DNA of 64,000 nucleotides from contig JARKPB010000011.1 of NCBI GenBank assembly GCA_029975475.1, positions 22,117 to 86,116 of the forward strand. The letters run 5' to 3'. Made by a program: the position numbers and the translations under genes. Shown piece by piece: positions 23,688 to 32,284 of this stretch (positions within the stretch are counted from its first letter, which is position 1; each line of letters starts with the position of its first letter). The notes beneath the pieces were generated by a model. The model was not told the origin of the DNA. It did not search any database and worked only from the letters and a program-made list of their open reading frames with translations. This DNA is from Anaerolineaceae bacterium. Its GTDB lineage: Bacteria > Chloroflexota > Anaerolineae > Anaerolineales > Anaerolineaceae.

Positions 23688-24560
23688 GTGGAAATAACCC
23701 CTGCCCTGCGCCAACAACTGTTGGTCTTACAGAAAGAAGAAATAAACGGTTATGAAATGTACCGCTTCATCGCCTCAACCCTGCCGCAATCTGAAAACCG
23801 CCGGGTTCTGGAGAAAATTGCGGCCGATGAAATGGATCATTATCAGACCTGGAAAGGCTATACCGGCCAGGAGGTCAGTCCTGACCGGCTCAAAGTCGCA
23901 TTTTACAAATTGCTGGTGCGCTTGGTTGGGTTTACCTTTGTCATTAAATTGATGGAAAACGGTGAGGAAAAAGCTCAATCAGCCTATGCGGCGGTCAACA
24001 CGGCTGTGCCCGAAGTTGCCAGTGTGCTGCGTGCAGAAGAGGGACATGAAGATCAGCTGATGGCCATGCTGGATGAAGAGCGCCTGCGGTACGCCAGTTC
24101 GGTCGTGCTGGGCCTGAACGATGCGCTGGTGGAGCTGACCGGCGCCCTGGCCGGTTTCACCCTCGCGCTTCAAAATGTAAATTTGATCGCGCTATCAGGC
24201 TTAATTACTGGAATCGCCGCGGCTTTTTCAATGGCCGCATCGGAATATCTGTCCACCAGGGATGAAAAATCTGAAAAGCAGCCCGTCCGGGCAGCGGTTT
24301 ATACCGGCATCGCCTATATCATAACGGTCGCGCTGTTGATCCTGCCTTTCCTGCTTTTAACCAACCCGTATATCAGCCTGGGCATCGCGCTGGTAACCGC
24401 AGTGGTTATCATCGCCATGTTCAACTACTATATCTCCGTCGCGCGGGGAGAGCCGTTCCGCCGCCGGTTTATTGAAATGGCGGCCATCAGCCTGGGTGTG
24501 GCTGGATTCAGCTTTCTCTTGAGTTACTTCATCCGCTTGTGGCTGGGTGTCAACCTATAA
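23688..24560 (+). CDS. Rubrerythrin/ferritin-like domain fused to VIT1/CCC1-type transporter (MbfA-like)
   Basis: The protein has 290 residues and a GTG start with GGAGG upstream. Residues 1-135 form a ferritin-like diiron helix bundle (EEINGYEMYRF, ADEMDHYQTW with ExxH, and EEGHEDQLM). Residues about 140-290 are a VIT1/CCC1 membrane domain: GLNDALVELTGALAGF, SMAASEYLS, and C-terminal TM helices. Known members such as MbfA and Er-VIT1 export iron or manganese and are tied to metal and peroxide stress. A bidirectional terminator follows. The promoter is clear but no Fur or Irr box was recognised. Confidence 0.88.
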   Translation: MEITPALRQQLLVLQKEEINGYEMYRFIASTLPQSENRRVLEKIAADEMDHYQTWKGYTGQEVSPDRLKVAFYKLLVRLVGFTFVIKLMENGEEKAQSAYAAVNTAVPEVASVLRAEEGHEDQLMAMLDEERLRYASSVVLGLNDALVELTGALAGFTLALQNVNLIALSGLITGIAAAFSMAASEYLSTRDEKSEKQPVRAAVYTGIAYIITVALLILPFLLLTNPYISLGIALVTAVVIIAMFNYYISVARGEPFRRRFIEMAAISLGVAGFSFLLSYFIRLWLGVNL

Positions 24561-24577
24561 ATATAATGGGGATTGTC

Positions 24578-24608
24578 TGGCCGCCCTGCCTGGGCGGCCA
24601 ATTTTATT
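24578..24608. terminator. Bidirectional terminator between VIT and thiolase genes
   Basis: A 9-bp stem (TGGCCGCCC at 24578-24586 with GGGCGGCCA at 24592-24600) is followed by ATTTTATT on the plus strand. It lies between convergent stops. Confidence 0.8.
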
Positions 24609-25764
24609 CATCCGCGCGCAGGATATGCGCGATGATATTCGAGCCGCTTCCGCCAATGTTCTGGGCCATCCCAATCTTCGCGCCCGGGACCTGATTCGCC
24701 CCGGCCTGCCCGCGAAGCTGCTGAACGACTTCCACCAGCTGATATAAACCGGTTGCGCCGACCGGGTGGCCGCGGGCTTTTAATCCGCCCATTGTGGCGA
24801 TCGGAATGCGCCCGGTCGGGCGGATCTCTCCCTCCAGGGCTAAAAGCGGGGCTTTGCCAGGCTCCGCGAAGCCGCAGGCTTCCAGCGAGAGGGCAGCCAT
24901 GATGGAGAAGGCATCGTGCGCCTCAAACAGATCGATTTCTTCCGGGCGCAGGCTGGCCTGGGCGTACGCCTGCCGGGCAGATTTCTCCGCGGCGCTCAGC
25001 CAGAGCGGGACCTGCCGCGAATGGACCGCGATGGTGTCTGTGGCCGCGCCGGACCCGACCACGCGGATGCGCGGCTGCCCGGGAGCCGAACGCACTTTTT
25101 CCGCCGGAACCAGCACCAGCGCCGCCGCGCCGTCGCCCAGAGGTGAGGCATCCATAACATTGATCGGGTCGGCCACCATCGGCGCGCGCACGTAGTCTTG
25201 CTCGCTGATCGGGCTGCGAAAGCGCGCATTGGGATTGTTAACCCCGTTGGCATGCGCGTTAATTGAAAATCCGGCAAAAGCCTCTTTTCCCCATTTGTAT
25301 TCGTGCATGTATCGCCGCATGATCAGCGCGTTCAGGGCGACGAACGAGATGCCCTGATCGCGTTCCCAGTCCGCGTCTGCGGCGGTGGCGAGTTCCCCGG
25401 TGATGATGTCGGACGGTGAATCGGTCATCTTTTCCACCGCTCCGGCGACAGCCACTTCCACTTCCCCCGAAGCCACTGCCATCACCGCGGTTCGGAACGC
25501 GGCCGCGGCTGAAGAGCAGGCCGCTTCAAGCCGGATTCCTTCCGTGTAGCGCTGACCGACCCAGTCGGCGATGTACGCGCCTAAATGCTGCTGAAAATTT
25601 GCCGAGCCGGACATCATATTCCCCATGTAGAGGGCGTCGAAATGATCCAGACCGGCGTCTGCCATCGCGCTCAGCACGGCTTCGCCCGCCAGCTCTCGCA
25701 GGGATTTGTCCCAGTGTTCTTCGATTTTGGTTTGCCCAATGCCAATGACTGCTACTTCTCGCAT
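24604..25764 (-). CDS. Thiolase family protein, archaeal/SCP2 type
   Basis: This 386-residue protein belongs to the thiolase superfamily. The nucleophilic Cys lies in LEAACSSAAAAF (about residue 83), a His in FEAHDAFS, and the second motif is GGLKARGHPVGATG. The architecture matches the thiolase that archaea use with a DUF35 protein and HMG-CoA synthase in the mevalonate route. Neither partner lies next to it here. It could condense acetyl-CoA or act in acyl degradation; the sequence does not decide. A TATAAT (25797-25802, minus) and AGAGGG precede the ATG. Confidence 0.8.
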   Translation of the reverse strand: MREVAVIGIGQTKIEEHWDKSLRELAGEAVLSAMADAGLDHFDALYMGNMMSGSANFQQHLGAYIADWVGQRYTEGIRLEAACSSAAAAFRTAVMAVASGEVEVAVAGAVEKMTDSPSDIITGELATAADADWERDQGISFVALNALIMRRYMHEYKWGKEAFAGFSINAHANGVNNPNARFRSPISEQDYVRAPMVADPINVMDASPLGDGAAALVLVPAEKVRSAPGQPRIRVVGSGAATDTIAVHSRQVPLWLSAAEKSARQAYAQASLRPEEIDLFEAHDAFSIMAALSLEACGFAEPGKAPLLALEGEIRPTGRIPIATMGGLKARGHPVGATGLYQLVEVVQQLRGQAGANQVPGAKIGMAQNIGGSGSNIIAHILRADE

Positions 25765-25796
25765 GACCAGCCCTCTTGCCGATGTTGATAATAAGG

Positions 25797-25802
25797 ATTA
25801 TA
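25797..25802 (-). promoter_or_regulatory. -10 box of the thiolase gene
   Basis: TATAAT on the minus strand lies 32 nt before the ATG at 25764, with an AGAGGG ribosome site between. Confidence 0.5.
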
Positions 25803-25840
25803 AAGGTTGCTACTGTCATTCTCTATCAACTTCCCCGGAA

Positions 25841-27472
25841 ATGGGAGCCTTTGCACAAAGTTTGAAGCATCGATTCTCCTTCTTCGCCCTTCTCGGTCTT
25901 GCCGGTCTGGTCCTGACGCTGTCCGCCTGCCAGCCCGGGCTGGCTGTTCCGGAAATTGATAAAAGCCCCTCTGAACCGGCCCCGGCGGTGACGCCGACCG
26001 GTGTGCTGGCCTGGCGGCTTGCAGAAGGGGTTCCCCCGGCTCTGCGCGCGCGTCTCACGCTGCCGGCCGGCCTCCCGGAAGCGGCCAGCCCCGAACAGGC
26101 GGCGCTGATTTTTGACCTGTCGCAGGATCAACAACCCGCTGTGGCGTGGGTTTACGCGCTCACGGCCGCTTTTCCCACCGTGGAGGACGGCTATTCGCTG
26201 GATCAAATTCGCGCCCTCTGGGCGGGAAACCAGGCAGCGGAGACTGGTAAAAACTGTTTGCTGCTCAGCCCCCAGACGGCTGCCGCGCTGACCCGCTGGT
26301 GGGGCGCGCCGCCGTCACCGGCGGTCGAACAGCGGCCTGCAGAACAGCTGCTTGAAACAGCCTGGCAGCGGCGCGGTTGTCTGGCGATTTTGCCGTTTGA
26401 GGAGATTTCCCCGCGCTGGAAAGTGCTGGAAGTGGATAACCAGTCGCCGCTTCACGGCGATTTCAACCCGGAGACGTATCCATTAACGCTGCGTTTTTCC
26501 TGGCGGGGAAACGACCAGCTGGCGCCTCCGCTTCCGGAGGGAAACTGGCGGCGCGACCGGATGAGCATTGTGCTGATCACCGGGACCACCGCGCTGACCC
26601 GCGGCACAGCGGCCCGCATGGCAGAAATGGGCGCAGCTTATCCCGGCGAAAAAATCCGCTCCTGGTTTACCCAGGCGGATCTGGCTCACATATCCAATGA
26701 GGTCTCCTTTACCAGCAAATGCCCGGCTCCCGACCCTTTTAGCCCTTCACTGATGTTTTGTTCCGCCCCGGAGAATATGCAGTTGTTTGAGTATCTCGGC
26801 GTGGATGTGATCGAAGTTACCGGAAATCACGTTGCGGATTACGGCATGCAGCCCTTTCTGGATACGCTGAAAGCCTACCGGGAGCGCGGCTGGAAGTATT
26901 ACGCGGCCGGGAGCAACCTGGAGGAAGCCCGCCAGCCGCTGCGCATCGAACATAATGGAAACCGCATCGCTTTCCTGGGGTGTAATCAGGCCGGGCCGCA
27001 GGAGGTCTGGGCAGGCGCTGACCGTCCCGGGGTGGCAGAATGTAACCTTGATGACCTGAAAAACATGCTGGCGGACTTAAAAGCCCGCGGATACACGACC
27101 ATCGTTACCATCCAGTATGATGAATCGTACCGTTCAAAACCGACCGAGCTCCAGGAACGCTTTTTCCAGGCTGTTTCAGCCGCCGGAGCGGATATCGTCA
27201 GCGGAAGTCAGGCGCATTATCCTCAAGCATTTGCCTTCAGCGAACAGGGCTTTATTCACTACGGCCCCGGCAATCTATTTTTTGACCAGATGGATTATCC
27301 AGTTGTTGGGACGCGGCGGGAGTTCCTGGTGCGTTACGTGGTTTACGATAACCGTCTGGCCGGGATTGAACTGCTGACAGCCATGCTGGAAGATTATGCC
27401 CAGCCGCGGCCAATGACCGCGGATGAGCGGCGATCTTTTTTGCAGGAATATTTCACCGCTTCAGGCTGGTGA
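25841..27472 (+). CDS. CapA-family lipoprotein, copy 1
   Basis: I start at the ATG at 25841, which gives 543 residues with a lipoprotein signal (lipobox LTLSAC, Cys about 27). The open frame reaches further upstream, but only into the divergent thiolase gene. Residues about 50-235 form an N-terminal domain shared with the second CapA gene here. Residues about 240-540 are the metallophosphatase-like CapA domain (TLISG-type VLITGTTALTRG, HISNEVSF, EVTGNH, and GSQAHYPQ). CapA proteins act in poly-gamma-glutamate or other surface polymer handling. The ribosome site is weak. The protein is probably anchored outside the cytoplasmic membrane. Confidence 0.8.
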   Translation: MGAFAQSLKHRFSFFALLGLAGLVLTLSACQPGLAVPEIDKSPSEPAPAVTPTGVLAWRLAEGVPPALRARLTLPAGLPEAASPEQAALIFDLSQDQQPAVAWVYALTAAFPTVEDGYSLDQIRALWAGNQAAETGKNCLLLSPQTAAALTRWWGAPPSPAVEQRPAEQLLETAWQRRGCLAILPFEEISPRWKVLEVDNQSPLHGDFNPETYPLTLRFSWRGNDQLAPPLPEGNWRRDRMSIVLITGTTALTRGTAARMAEMGAAYPGEKIRSWFTQADLAHISNEVSFTSKCPAPDPFSPSLMFCSAPENMQLFEYLGVDVIEVTGNHVADYGMQPFLDTLKAYRERGWKYYAAGSNLEEARQPLRIEHNGNRIAFLGCNQAGPQEVWAGADRPGVAECNLDDLKNMLADLKARGYTTIVTIQYDESYRSKPTELQERFFQAVSAAGADIVSGSQAHYPQAFAFSEQGFIHYGPGNLFFDQMDYPVVGTRREFLVRYVVYDNRLAGIELLTAMLEDYAQPRPMTADERRSFLQEYFTASGW

Positions 27473-27539
27473 ATCTTTGCGCAGGGAATGGAAAAAACCA
27501 GCGGCTGAGGTATGATTAATTGAAACCAGTGAGGTGCTT

Positions 27540-28175
27540 ATGAAAATTTTTGATATCAGCCTGACCATTCATCCCGACATGGTTACCTGGCCGGGCGATC
27601 CACCGGTCGCCCTGGAACGGGTGAGCAAGATGGAAGACGGTGCGAACGCGAACGTTTCCCGTCTGACGGCAGGCGTGCATACCGGCACGCATGTTGATGC
27701 GCCGGTTCATTTTGTGCCTGGGCGCGGCGGTGTGGATAGCATCCCGCTGGAAGCCCTGGTCGGGCCCTGCCAGGTGGTGGAATTGCCAGACAGCGTCAAT
27801 GTGATCAATGCCGCGGTGGTGCAAACCTGCGGGCTGGCGCCGGCGGTCAAGCGGATATTGTTTAAAACGCGCAATTCTGCGTACTGGAAACAGCCCGATC
27901 TGCCTTTCCAGACGGAATTTGTGGCAGTGGATGAAAGCGGCGCAATCGAACTGGCCGCTCGCGGTATCCAGCTGGTTGGAATTGACTATCTTTCCATCGC
28001 TCCATATAAAAACAGCCGCCCCGCGCACCAGGCACTATTAAAAGCCAGTATCGTCATCCTGGAAGGGTGTAACTTAAGTGAAGTACCGGCCGGTTATTAC
28101 CGCCTGATCTGTCTGCCGCTAAAGTTAAAAGACAGCGACGGCGCTCCGGCGCGGGTGATCTTGCTGGATGAATAA
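27540..28175 (+). CDS. Cyclase-family metal hydrolase (kynurenine formamidase-like)
   Basis: This 211-residue protein shows the Zn-binding signature HTGTHVDAPVHF (about residues 41-52) of the cyclase/KynB family. That family hydrolyses N-formylkynurenine and other amides or cyclic substrates. A late Glu/His region is YYRLICLPLK. No tryptophan-degradation genes lie nearby, so the substrate is open. I prefer the ATG at 27540, with GAGGTG just upstream, to the GTG two codons earlier. A thioesterase-like gene follows after 21 bases. Confidence 0.8.
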   Translation: MKIFDISLTIHPDMVTWPGDPPVALERVSKMEDGANANVSRLTAGVHTGTHVDAPVHFVPGRGGVDSIPLEALVGPCQVVELPDSVNVINAAVVQTCGLAPAVKRILFKTRNSAYWKQPDLPFQTEFVAVDESGAIELAARGIQLVGIDYLSIAPYKNSRPAHQALLKASIVILEGCNLSEVPAGYYRLICLPLKLKDSDGAPARVILLDE

Positions 28176-28196
28176 TCTATTAAGGAAAATTTACCA

Positions 28197-28616
28197 ATGT
28201 CTATCCCGGTTCTAATTACCCATCATCTGGTGAAAGGGGAAGATCTAAACCATCACGGCACCCTGTTTGCCGGGCGCAGCGCTGAGTGGTTCGTCGAGTC
28301 CGGTTTTATCGCCGCCGCCGCGCTGACCCGACCGGAAAACATCGTCTGCCTGAAAATTCACGGGATGACCTTCACCCGCCCGGTGCGGCGGGGGGAGGTC
28401 ATCCGTTACGAAAGCCGGATTGTTTCAACCGGGAAATCCCGTCTGGTCGCTCACATTCAAATGAAAGGGAAAGATCCGCAGGATCTCATCGTAGATGGCT
28501 TTATCACCTTTGTGAATGTGGATGCCGAGGGAAAACCGCTGCCGCACGGCATTGAAATCCAGGCGGAGACGGAGGAGGAGAAACAGATCCAGCAAAAAGC
28601 AGCAGCTTTACGCTAA
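28197..28616 (+). CDS. Hotdog-fold acyl-CoA thioesterase
   Basis: This 139-residue single hotdog domain has NHHGTLFAGRSAEWF near the N-terminus, the active-site helix region of YciA/BFIT-type thioesterases. The later beta strands read GMTFTRPVRRGEVIRYE. It should hydrolyse acyl-CoA thioesters in the cytosol; chain length cannot be read from sequence. AAGGAAAA precedes the ATG. It is likely co-transcribed with the cyclase-family gene and is convergent with the SDR gene. Confidence 0.8.
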   Translation: MSIPVLITHHLVKGEDLNHHGTLFAGRSAEWFVESGFIAAAALTRPENIVCLKIHGMTFTRPVRRGEVIRYESRIVSTGKSRLVAHIQMKGKDPQDLIVDGFITFVNVDAEGKPLPHGIEIQAETEEEKQIQQKAAALR

Positions 28617-28638
28617 GCGGCAGCGGGCAGATTTTCCA

Positions 28639-29421
28639 CTAGCGCGGCACAATCAGGGTATAACCGCCATCCTGCAGGATGATCTGCCCGCGGATCATGT
28701 CTGCCGCAGGGCTGCATAAAAACAATGCCAATTCAGCGACATCCTCCGGGGTAACCAGCCGCCCGGCGGGGGTATTGGCAACCGCCCGCGGAATGACTTC
28801 TGGATCTGCCATGATGGAGAAGTGGCGCAGCGCGTCGGTCAGGACCAGCCCGGGCGCGATGGCGTTGACGCGGATATTGAGCGGGGCGAGTTCCACAGCC
28901 AGGTAGCGGATCAGGGCATCCAGAGCTGCTTTTGACGCGCCCACAGCGATGTAATCTGGCATGACCCGGTAAGCGCCGGGCGAAGAAATCGCGAGAATAT
29001 GTCCCCCGCCGCGGGCCTGCATCAAAGGCGCCGCCTTTTGCGCCGCGAAGAGCAGCGCGCGGGCATTGAGGTTCATCGTATAATCCCAACCACTTTCTTT
29101 CTGTTCCAGGGCTGGTCGGTTGAACCCGGCGGCGGCGTTGTGGATAAAAATATCCAGCCCGTCGAATTCTTCCTGGATGATGGTAAAAAGGCGCTCGATT
29201 TCCTCGATTTTGCTGAAATTGGAGCGCTGCACCACAGCGCGCCGTCCCAGAGCCCGGATGGCGCTGGCGGTCTCTTCGGCGGGCTGCTGGTTGCGCACGT
29301 ACGTGATCATCAGGTCCGCGCCTTCACGGGCCAGCGCCAGCGCAATCGCTTTGCCAATGCCGCGCCCAGAACCGGACACCATTGCGATTTTCCCGGAAAG
29401 AGGAAGAGGTTCGGCAGTCAT
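28639..29421 (-). CDS. fabL: Short-chain dehydrogenase, FabL-like enoyl-ACP reductase
   Basis: This 260-residue SDR has the NAD(P) motif SGSGRGIGKA, NAA (FIHNAAAG) and the Tyr/Lys pair in YIAVGASKAAL. Several segments match FabL of Bacillus closely as I recall it: ALLFAAQKAAPLM, TDALRHF, NTPAGR and ADMIRGQ. FabL reduces enoyl-ACP in fatty acid synthesis with NADPH and is less sensitive to triclosan than FabI. It is the last gene of a minus operon with DUF309 and ugd, 5 bases after DUF309. It could be a general SDR instead. Confidence 0.75.
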   Translation of the reverse strand: MTAEPLPLSGKIAMVSGSGRGIGKAIALALAREGADLMITYVRNQQPAEETASAIRALGRRAVVQRSNFSKIEEIERLFTIIQEEFDGLDIFIHNAAAGFNRPALEQKESGWDYTMNLNARALLFAAQKAAPLMQARGGGHILAISSPGAYRVMPDYIAVGASKAALDALIRYLAVELAPLNIRVNAIAPGLVLTDALRHFSIMADPEVIPRAVANTPAGRLVTPEDVAELALFLCSPAADMIRGQIILQDGGYTLIVPR

Positions 29422-29426
29422 TGGTT

Positions 29427-29849
29427 TTATTCCTTCTCTAAAATCACAGGTTTTAGCAGGCGCATCGGAAAGCGGTCCATACCTTCCGGCCCAAGGCGCT
29501 GCAGTTCGAATTCAACCTGCTGGATATCCGCCAGCAGGCTGGCCAGCAGCAGCCCCTGGCAGCAAGGCGGGAAAGGTTCCGCCCAACGGCGCAGGCGGGC
29601 GATCATTTTTAGCGCGCCGTTATAATTTCCCTGTTGAATTTTATAATATACGACCGCCGCCTGAAGGAAGACCCGGTACGCTTCTCTGACCGGGCGGCGC
29701 TCGGCGCGCCAGGCATCTTCCAGCGCTTCGTGGGCTTCAAAGTAAGCGCTGCGGTTAAATAACGCGACCCCGCGCCTGACCGTCAGCGGCAGCGGTTCGG
29801 CGCACTGCGCGGCCAGATCAGCGGGGTCGGGGTTAAAGCCGTCTGACAA
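29427..29849 (-). CDS. DUF309 family protein
   Basis: The 140-residue helical protein has the DUF309 core RGVALFNRSAYFEAHEALEDAW (about residues 26-47) with FEAHE and W. The function of the family is unknown; it is widespread in bacteria and often lies near metabolic genes. It lies 4 bases after ugd and 5 bases before the SDR gene, so all three are probably one transcript. Confidence 0.85.
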   Translation of the reverse strand: MSDGFNPDPADLAAQCAEPLPLTVRRGVALFNRSAYFEAHEALEDAWRAERRPVREAYRVFLQAAVVYYKIQQGNYNGALKMIARLRRWAEPFPPCCQGLLLASLLADIQQVEFELQRLGPEGMDRFPMRLLKPVILEKE

Positions 29850-29853
29850 AGGT

Positions 29854-31152
29854 TTACGGGCGTCCCACGCCGGTGTAATGGAAACCCAGCTCGCGCAGGT
29901 GCTGGGGGTCCCACAGATTGCGCCCGTCCATGATGATTGGTCTGGCCATCAAATCTCGGATGCGGGCAAAATCCAGCTGTTTGAATTCGTTCCATTCGGT
30001 GGCCAGCACCAGCGCGTCTGCCCCTTCGGCGACCTGGTAGGGGTTCTGGCACAGTTTCACGTTTTTGAGAATTTTGGCTGCGTTTTCCATGCCCTGCGGG
30101 TCATAAGCCTGAATTTTCGCGCCTTCCAGCTGCAGAAGGTGGATGACCTCAATCGCCGGAGCATCGCGCAGGTCATCGGTGTTGGGTTTGAAAGAAATCC
30201 CAAGGATGCCGATGGTCTTTTCGTCCAGGTTGCCCAGCGCTTTTCTTAGCTTCATCACCAGGCGGCGGCGCTGCATGCGGTTGATGTCCATCACAGCCTG
30301 CAGCAGCTGCGGCTGGCTGCCGTGCAACACAGCCATGTGCGCCAGCGCTTTAACATCCTTGGGGAAGCAGGACCCTCCCCAGCCCAGACCGGCATCCAGA
30401 AAAGCCGGCCCGATGCGCTTGTCCAGCCCCATGCCGGCGGCTACCTGGCGAACATCCGCGCCCAGTTCCTCGCAGATATTGGCAATTTCGTTGATGAAGG
30501 AAATCTTGGTGGCCAGAAAAGCGTTGGATGCGTATTTGATCATTTCCGCGGTGCGCAGATCGGTGATCAAAATCTGGCAGCGCAGCGCGGCGTACAGCTC
30601 CGCCACCGCTTCAGCGGCTTTGCGGTCTTCGGAGCCCAGCACGACCCGGTCAGGCATCATAAAATCATTGATGGCGGAACCTTCGCGTAAAAATTCCGGG
30701 TTGGAAGCCACGCTGAATTCCAGCGGCCGACCATTGCGGCGCTTGCGAATGATGTCTGCGACCCAGTCGCCCGTGCCGACCGGCACGGTAGATTTATTGA
30801 CCACCACCACGGGTTTATTCACCAGGTCAGCGATGGCTTCAGCGGCCTGGCGCACGTACTGGAGATCGGCTTCCCCTTCATCGCCGGATGGGGTTCCAAC
30901 CGCAATGAAGGCGAAATCGACATCTTTCAACGCCGCGGCGTAATCGGTGGTGAAGAAAAGCCGGCCCGCTTTCACATTCTGCACCACCAGCTGTTCCAGG
31001 CCGGGCTCATAAATGGGCATGACGCCCTGGTTTAACAGGGAAATCCGGTTTTCGTCAATATCCATGCAGGTCACCTGATTGCCAAGATCGGCGAAGCAGG
31101 TGCCGGTGACCAGACCGACGTAACCGGTTCCAATGACGCAAAGTTTACTCAT
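29854..31152 (-). CDS. ugd: UDP-glucose 6-dehydrogenase
   Basis: This 432-residue enzyme oxidises UDP-glucose to UDP-glucuronate with two NAD+ for surface polysaccharide. The Rossmann start is [17 protein letters not shown], the [11 protein letters not shown] loop is present, and the catalytic Cys lies in [12 protein letters not shown] (about residue 260). The third domain is [25 protein letters not shown] precedes the ATG and a minus-strand TATAAT lies at 31181-31186. It heads the operon with DUF309 and the SDR gene. Confidence 0.93.
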   Translation of the reverse strand: MSKLCVIGTGYVGLVTGTCFADLGNQVTCMDIDENRISLLNQGVMPIYEPGLEQLVVQNVKAGRLFFTTDYAAALKDVDFAFIAVGTPSGDEGEADLQYVRQAAEAIADLVNKPVVVVNKSTVPVGTGDWVADIIRKRRNGRPLEFSVASNPEFLREGSAINDFMMPDRVVLGSEDRKAAEAVAELYAALRCQILITDLRTAEMIKYASNAFLATKISFINEIANICEELGADVRQVAAGMGLDKRIGPAFLDAGLGWGGSCFPKDVKALAHMAVLHGSQPQLLQAVMDINRMQRRRLVMKLRKALGNLDEKTIGILGISFKPNTDDLRDAPAIEVIHLLQLEGAKIQAYDPQGMENAAKILKNVKLCQNPYQVAEGADALVLATEWNEFKQLDFARIRDLMARPIIMDGRNLWDPQHLRELGFHYTGVGRP

Positions 31153-31180
31153 AAGTGCTTGATTTCCTCCTGACAGACGA

Positions 31181-31186
31181 ATTATA
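31181..31186 (-). promoter_or_regulatory. -10 box of the ugd operon
   Basis: TATAAT on the minus strand lies 28 nt before the ugd ATG, with AGGAGGA between. It is divergent from the folD promoter. Confidence 0.55.
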
Positions 31187-31256
31187 GCCGAAAAATAACC
31201 TTCGGACCGCAGAAATCTTCATTCTCCCGGCGGATGGGTGGGCTGAGGGAAGGTTG

Positions 31257-31262
31257 TATAAT
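31257..31262 (+). promoter_or_regulatory. -10 box of folD
   Basis: TATAAT lies 31 nt before the folD ATG, with GCGGAGG as ribosome site between them. Confidence 0.55.
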
Positions 31263-31293
31263 CAATGATAAGAATTCCAGTGCGGAGGCAGAA

Positions 31294-32169
31294 ATGACGG
31301 CAAGAATCATTGATGGGGCGGCTGTCGCGCAGCAGGTGCGGGCAGAGGTGGCCGAAGCAGTAAAAGCGCGCGTCAGCGCCGGGAAGGTTGTGCCTGGTCT
31401 GGCGGCGGTGCTGGTGGGAGAAAATCCAGCTTCTCAGGTCTATGTGCGCAACAAGCGCAAAGCCTGCGAAGAGGTCGGCATCGCTTCTTTCGGGTACGAA
31501 TTACCTGCCAGCGCCAGCCAGGAAGAGGTAGAAGCTTTGGTCAGCCAGCTGAACGCCGATCCAAAAGTCCACGGGATTCTGGTGCAGCTGCCGCTGCCAG
31601 CGGGTCTTGATGAACAGCGGGTGTTAAACGCCATCCGCATCGAAAAAGATGTAGACGGATTTCATCCCATGAATCTTGGCCGTCTCGCGCAAAAAGGGAG
31701 GGATCCGCTGTTTGTTCCCTGCACACCGGCCGGGTGCATGGTGATGCTGGAAAAAGAACTGCCCTCCCTGGAAGGGGTAAACGCTGTTGTCCTCGGGCGT
31801 TCCAATATCGTTGGGATGCCGGTGGCTTTGCTGTTGGTGCGCGCGAACGCCACGGTGACCATCTGCCATTCGCGCACAAAAAACCTGCCGGATGTCGTCC
31901 GCAGCGCGGATGTCCTCGTCGCGGCAGTTGGCCGCGAGGAAATGGTGCGCGGGAGCTGGGTAAAACCCGGCGCGGTCGTCATTGATGTCGGGATTAATCG
32001 CGTGGAAGATGCCAGTAAGCCCAAAGGATACCGCCTGGTCGGGGATGTGGCGTTTGATGAGGTCAAAGAAATCGCGGGCGCGATTACGCCGGTGCCGGGT
32101 GGGGTGGGGCCAATGACCATCGCCATGCTGCTCAAGAATACCCTGCGGGCCGCCGAGCTGGCAGATTGA
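31294..32169 (+). CDS. folD: Bifunctional methylene-THF dehydrogenase / methenyl-THF cyclohydrolase
   Basis: This 291-residue enzyme interconverts 5,10-methylene-THF, methenyl-THF and 10-formyl-THF. The catalytic Tyr/Lys region is [13 protein letters not shown] (about 48-60). Other motifs are VQLPLPAG, the NADP motif [11 protein letters not shown] and the C-terminal [16 protein letters not shown] chose the ATG at 31294 with GGAGG upstream, not the in-frame ATG at 31234. One-carbon units from purine breakdown would pass through this enzyme, but it has its own promoter and may simply be a neighbour. Confidence 0.95.
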   Translation: MTARIIDGAAVAQQVRAEVAEAVKARVSAGKVVPGLAAVLVGENPASQVYVRNKRKACEEVGIASFGYELPASASQEEVEALVSQLNADPKVHGILVQLPLPAGLDEQRVLNAIRIEKDVDGFHPMNLGRLAQKGRDPLFVPCTPAGCMVMLEKELPSLEGVNAVVLGRSNIVGMPVALLLVRANATVTICHSRTKNLPDVVRSADVLVAAVGREEMVRGSWVKPGAVVIDVGINRVEDASKPKGYRLVGDVAFDEVKEIAGAITPVPGGVGPMTIAMLLKNTLRAAELAD

Positions 32170-32183
32170 TGACATTCATCATA

Positions 32184-32195
32184 ATGTCTGACAAT
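32184..32195. promoter_or_regulatory. Putative GntR/HutC operator O1
   Basis: ATGTCTGACAAT is a near palindrome with arms around a single central T. It touches the -35 hexamer of the downstream promoter. The same core, GTC-W-GACAAT, recurs at 32228-32239 and 39664-39675, and a spaced variant lies at 39505-39516. I infer binding by the GntR protein encoded in this cluster. Confidence 0.6.
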
Positions 32196-32223
32196 TGACT
32201 TTAACCATGAAAATAGGTAAACT
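32195..32223 (+). promoter_or_regulatory. Promoter of the purine catabolism operon
   Basis: TTGACT (32195-32200) and TAAACT (32218-32223) are spaced by 17 nt. The promoter is flanked by two copies of the putative operator, one at the -35 and one at the expected start site, a typical repressor layout. Confidence 0.65.
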
Positions 32224-32227
32224 GGAA

Positions 32228-32239
32228 TAGTCAGACAAT
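32228..32239. promoter_or_regulatory. Putative GntR/HutC operator O2
   Basis: TAGTCAGACAAT shares the GTC-W-GACAAT core with O1 and with the site at 39664. It lies 4 bases past the -10 hexamer, over the expected transcription start. Confidence 0.6.
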
Positions 32240-32284
32240 TAAATGAGAATATCTTAATCTAACAACCGAGCTCAGGGAAGTCAC

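Noticed and set aside
31234..31293. Upstream in-frame ATG for folD
   Set aside because: It precedes the likely promoter -10 and has no ribosome site; the ATG at 31294 has GGAGG and the family-typical N-terminus.
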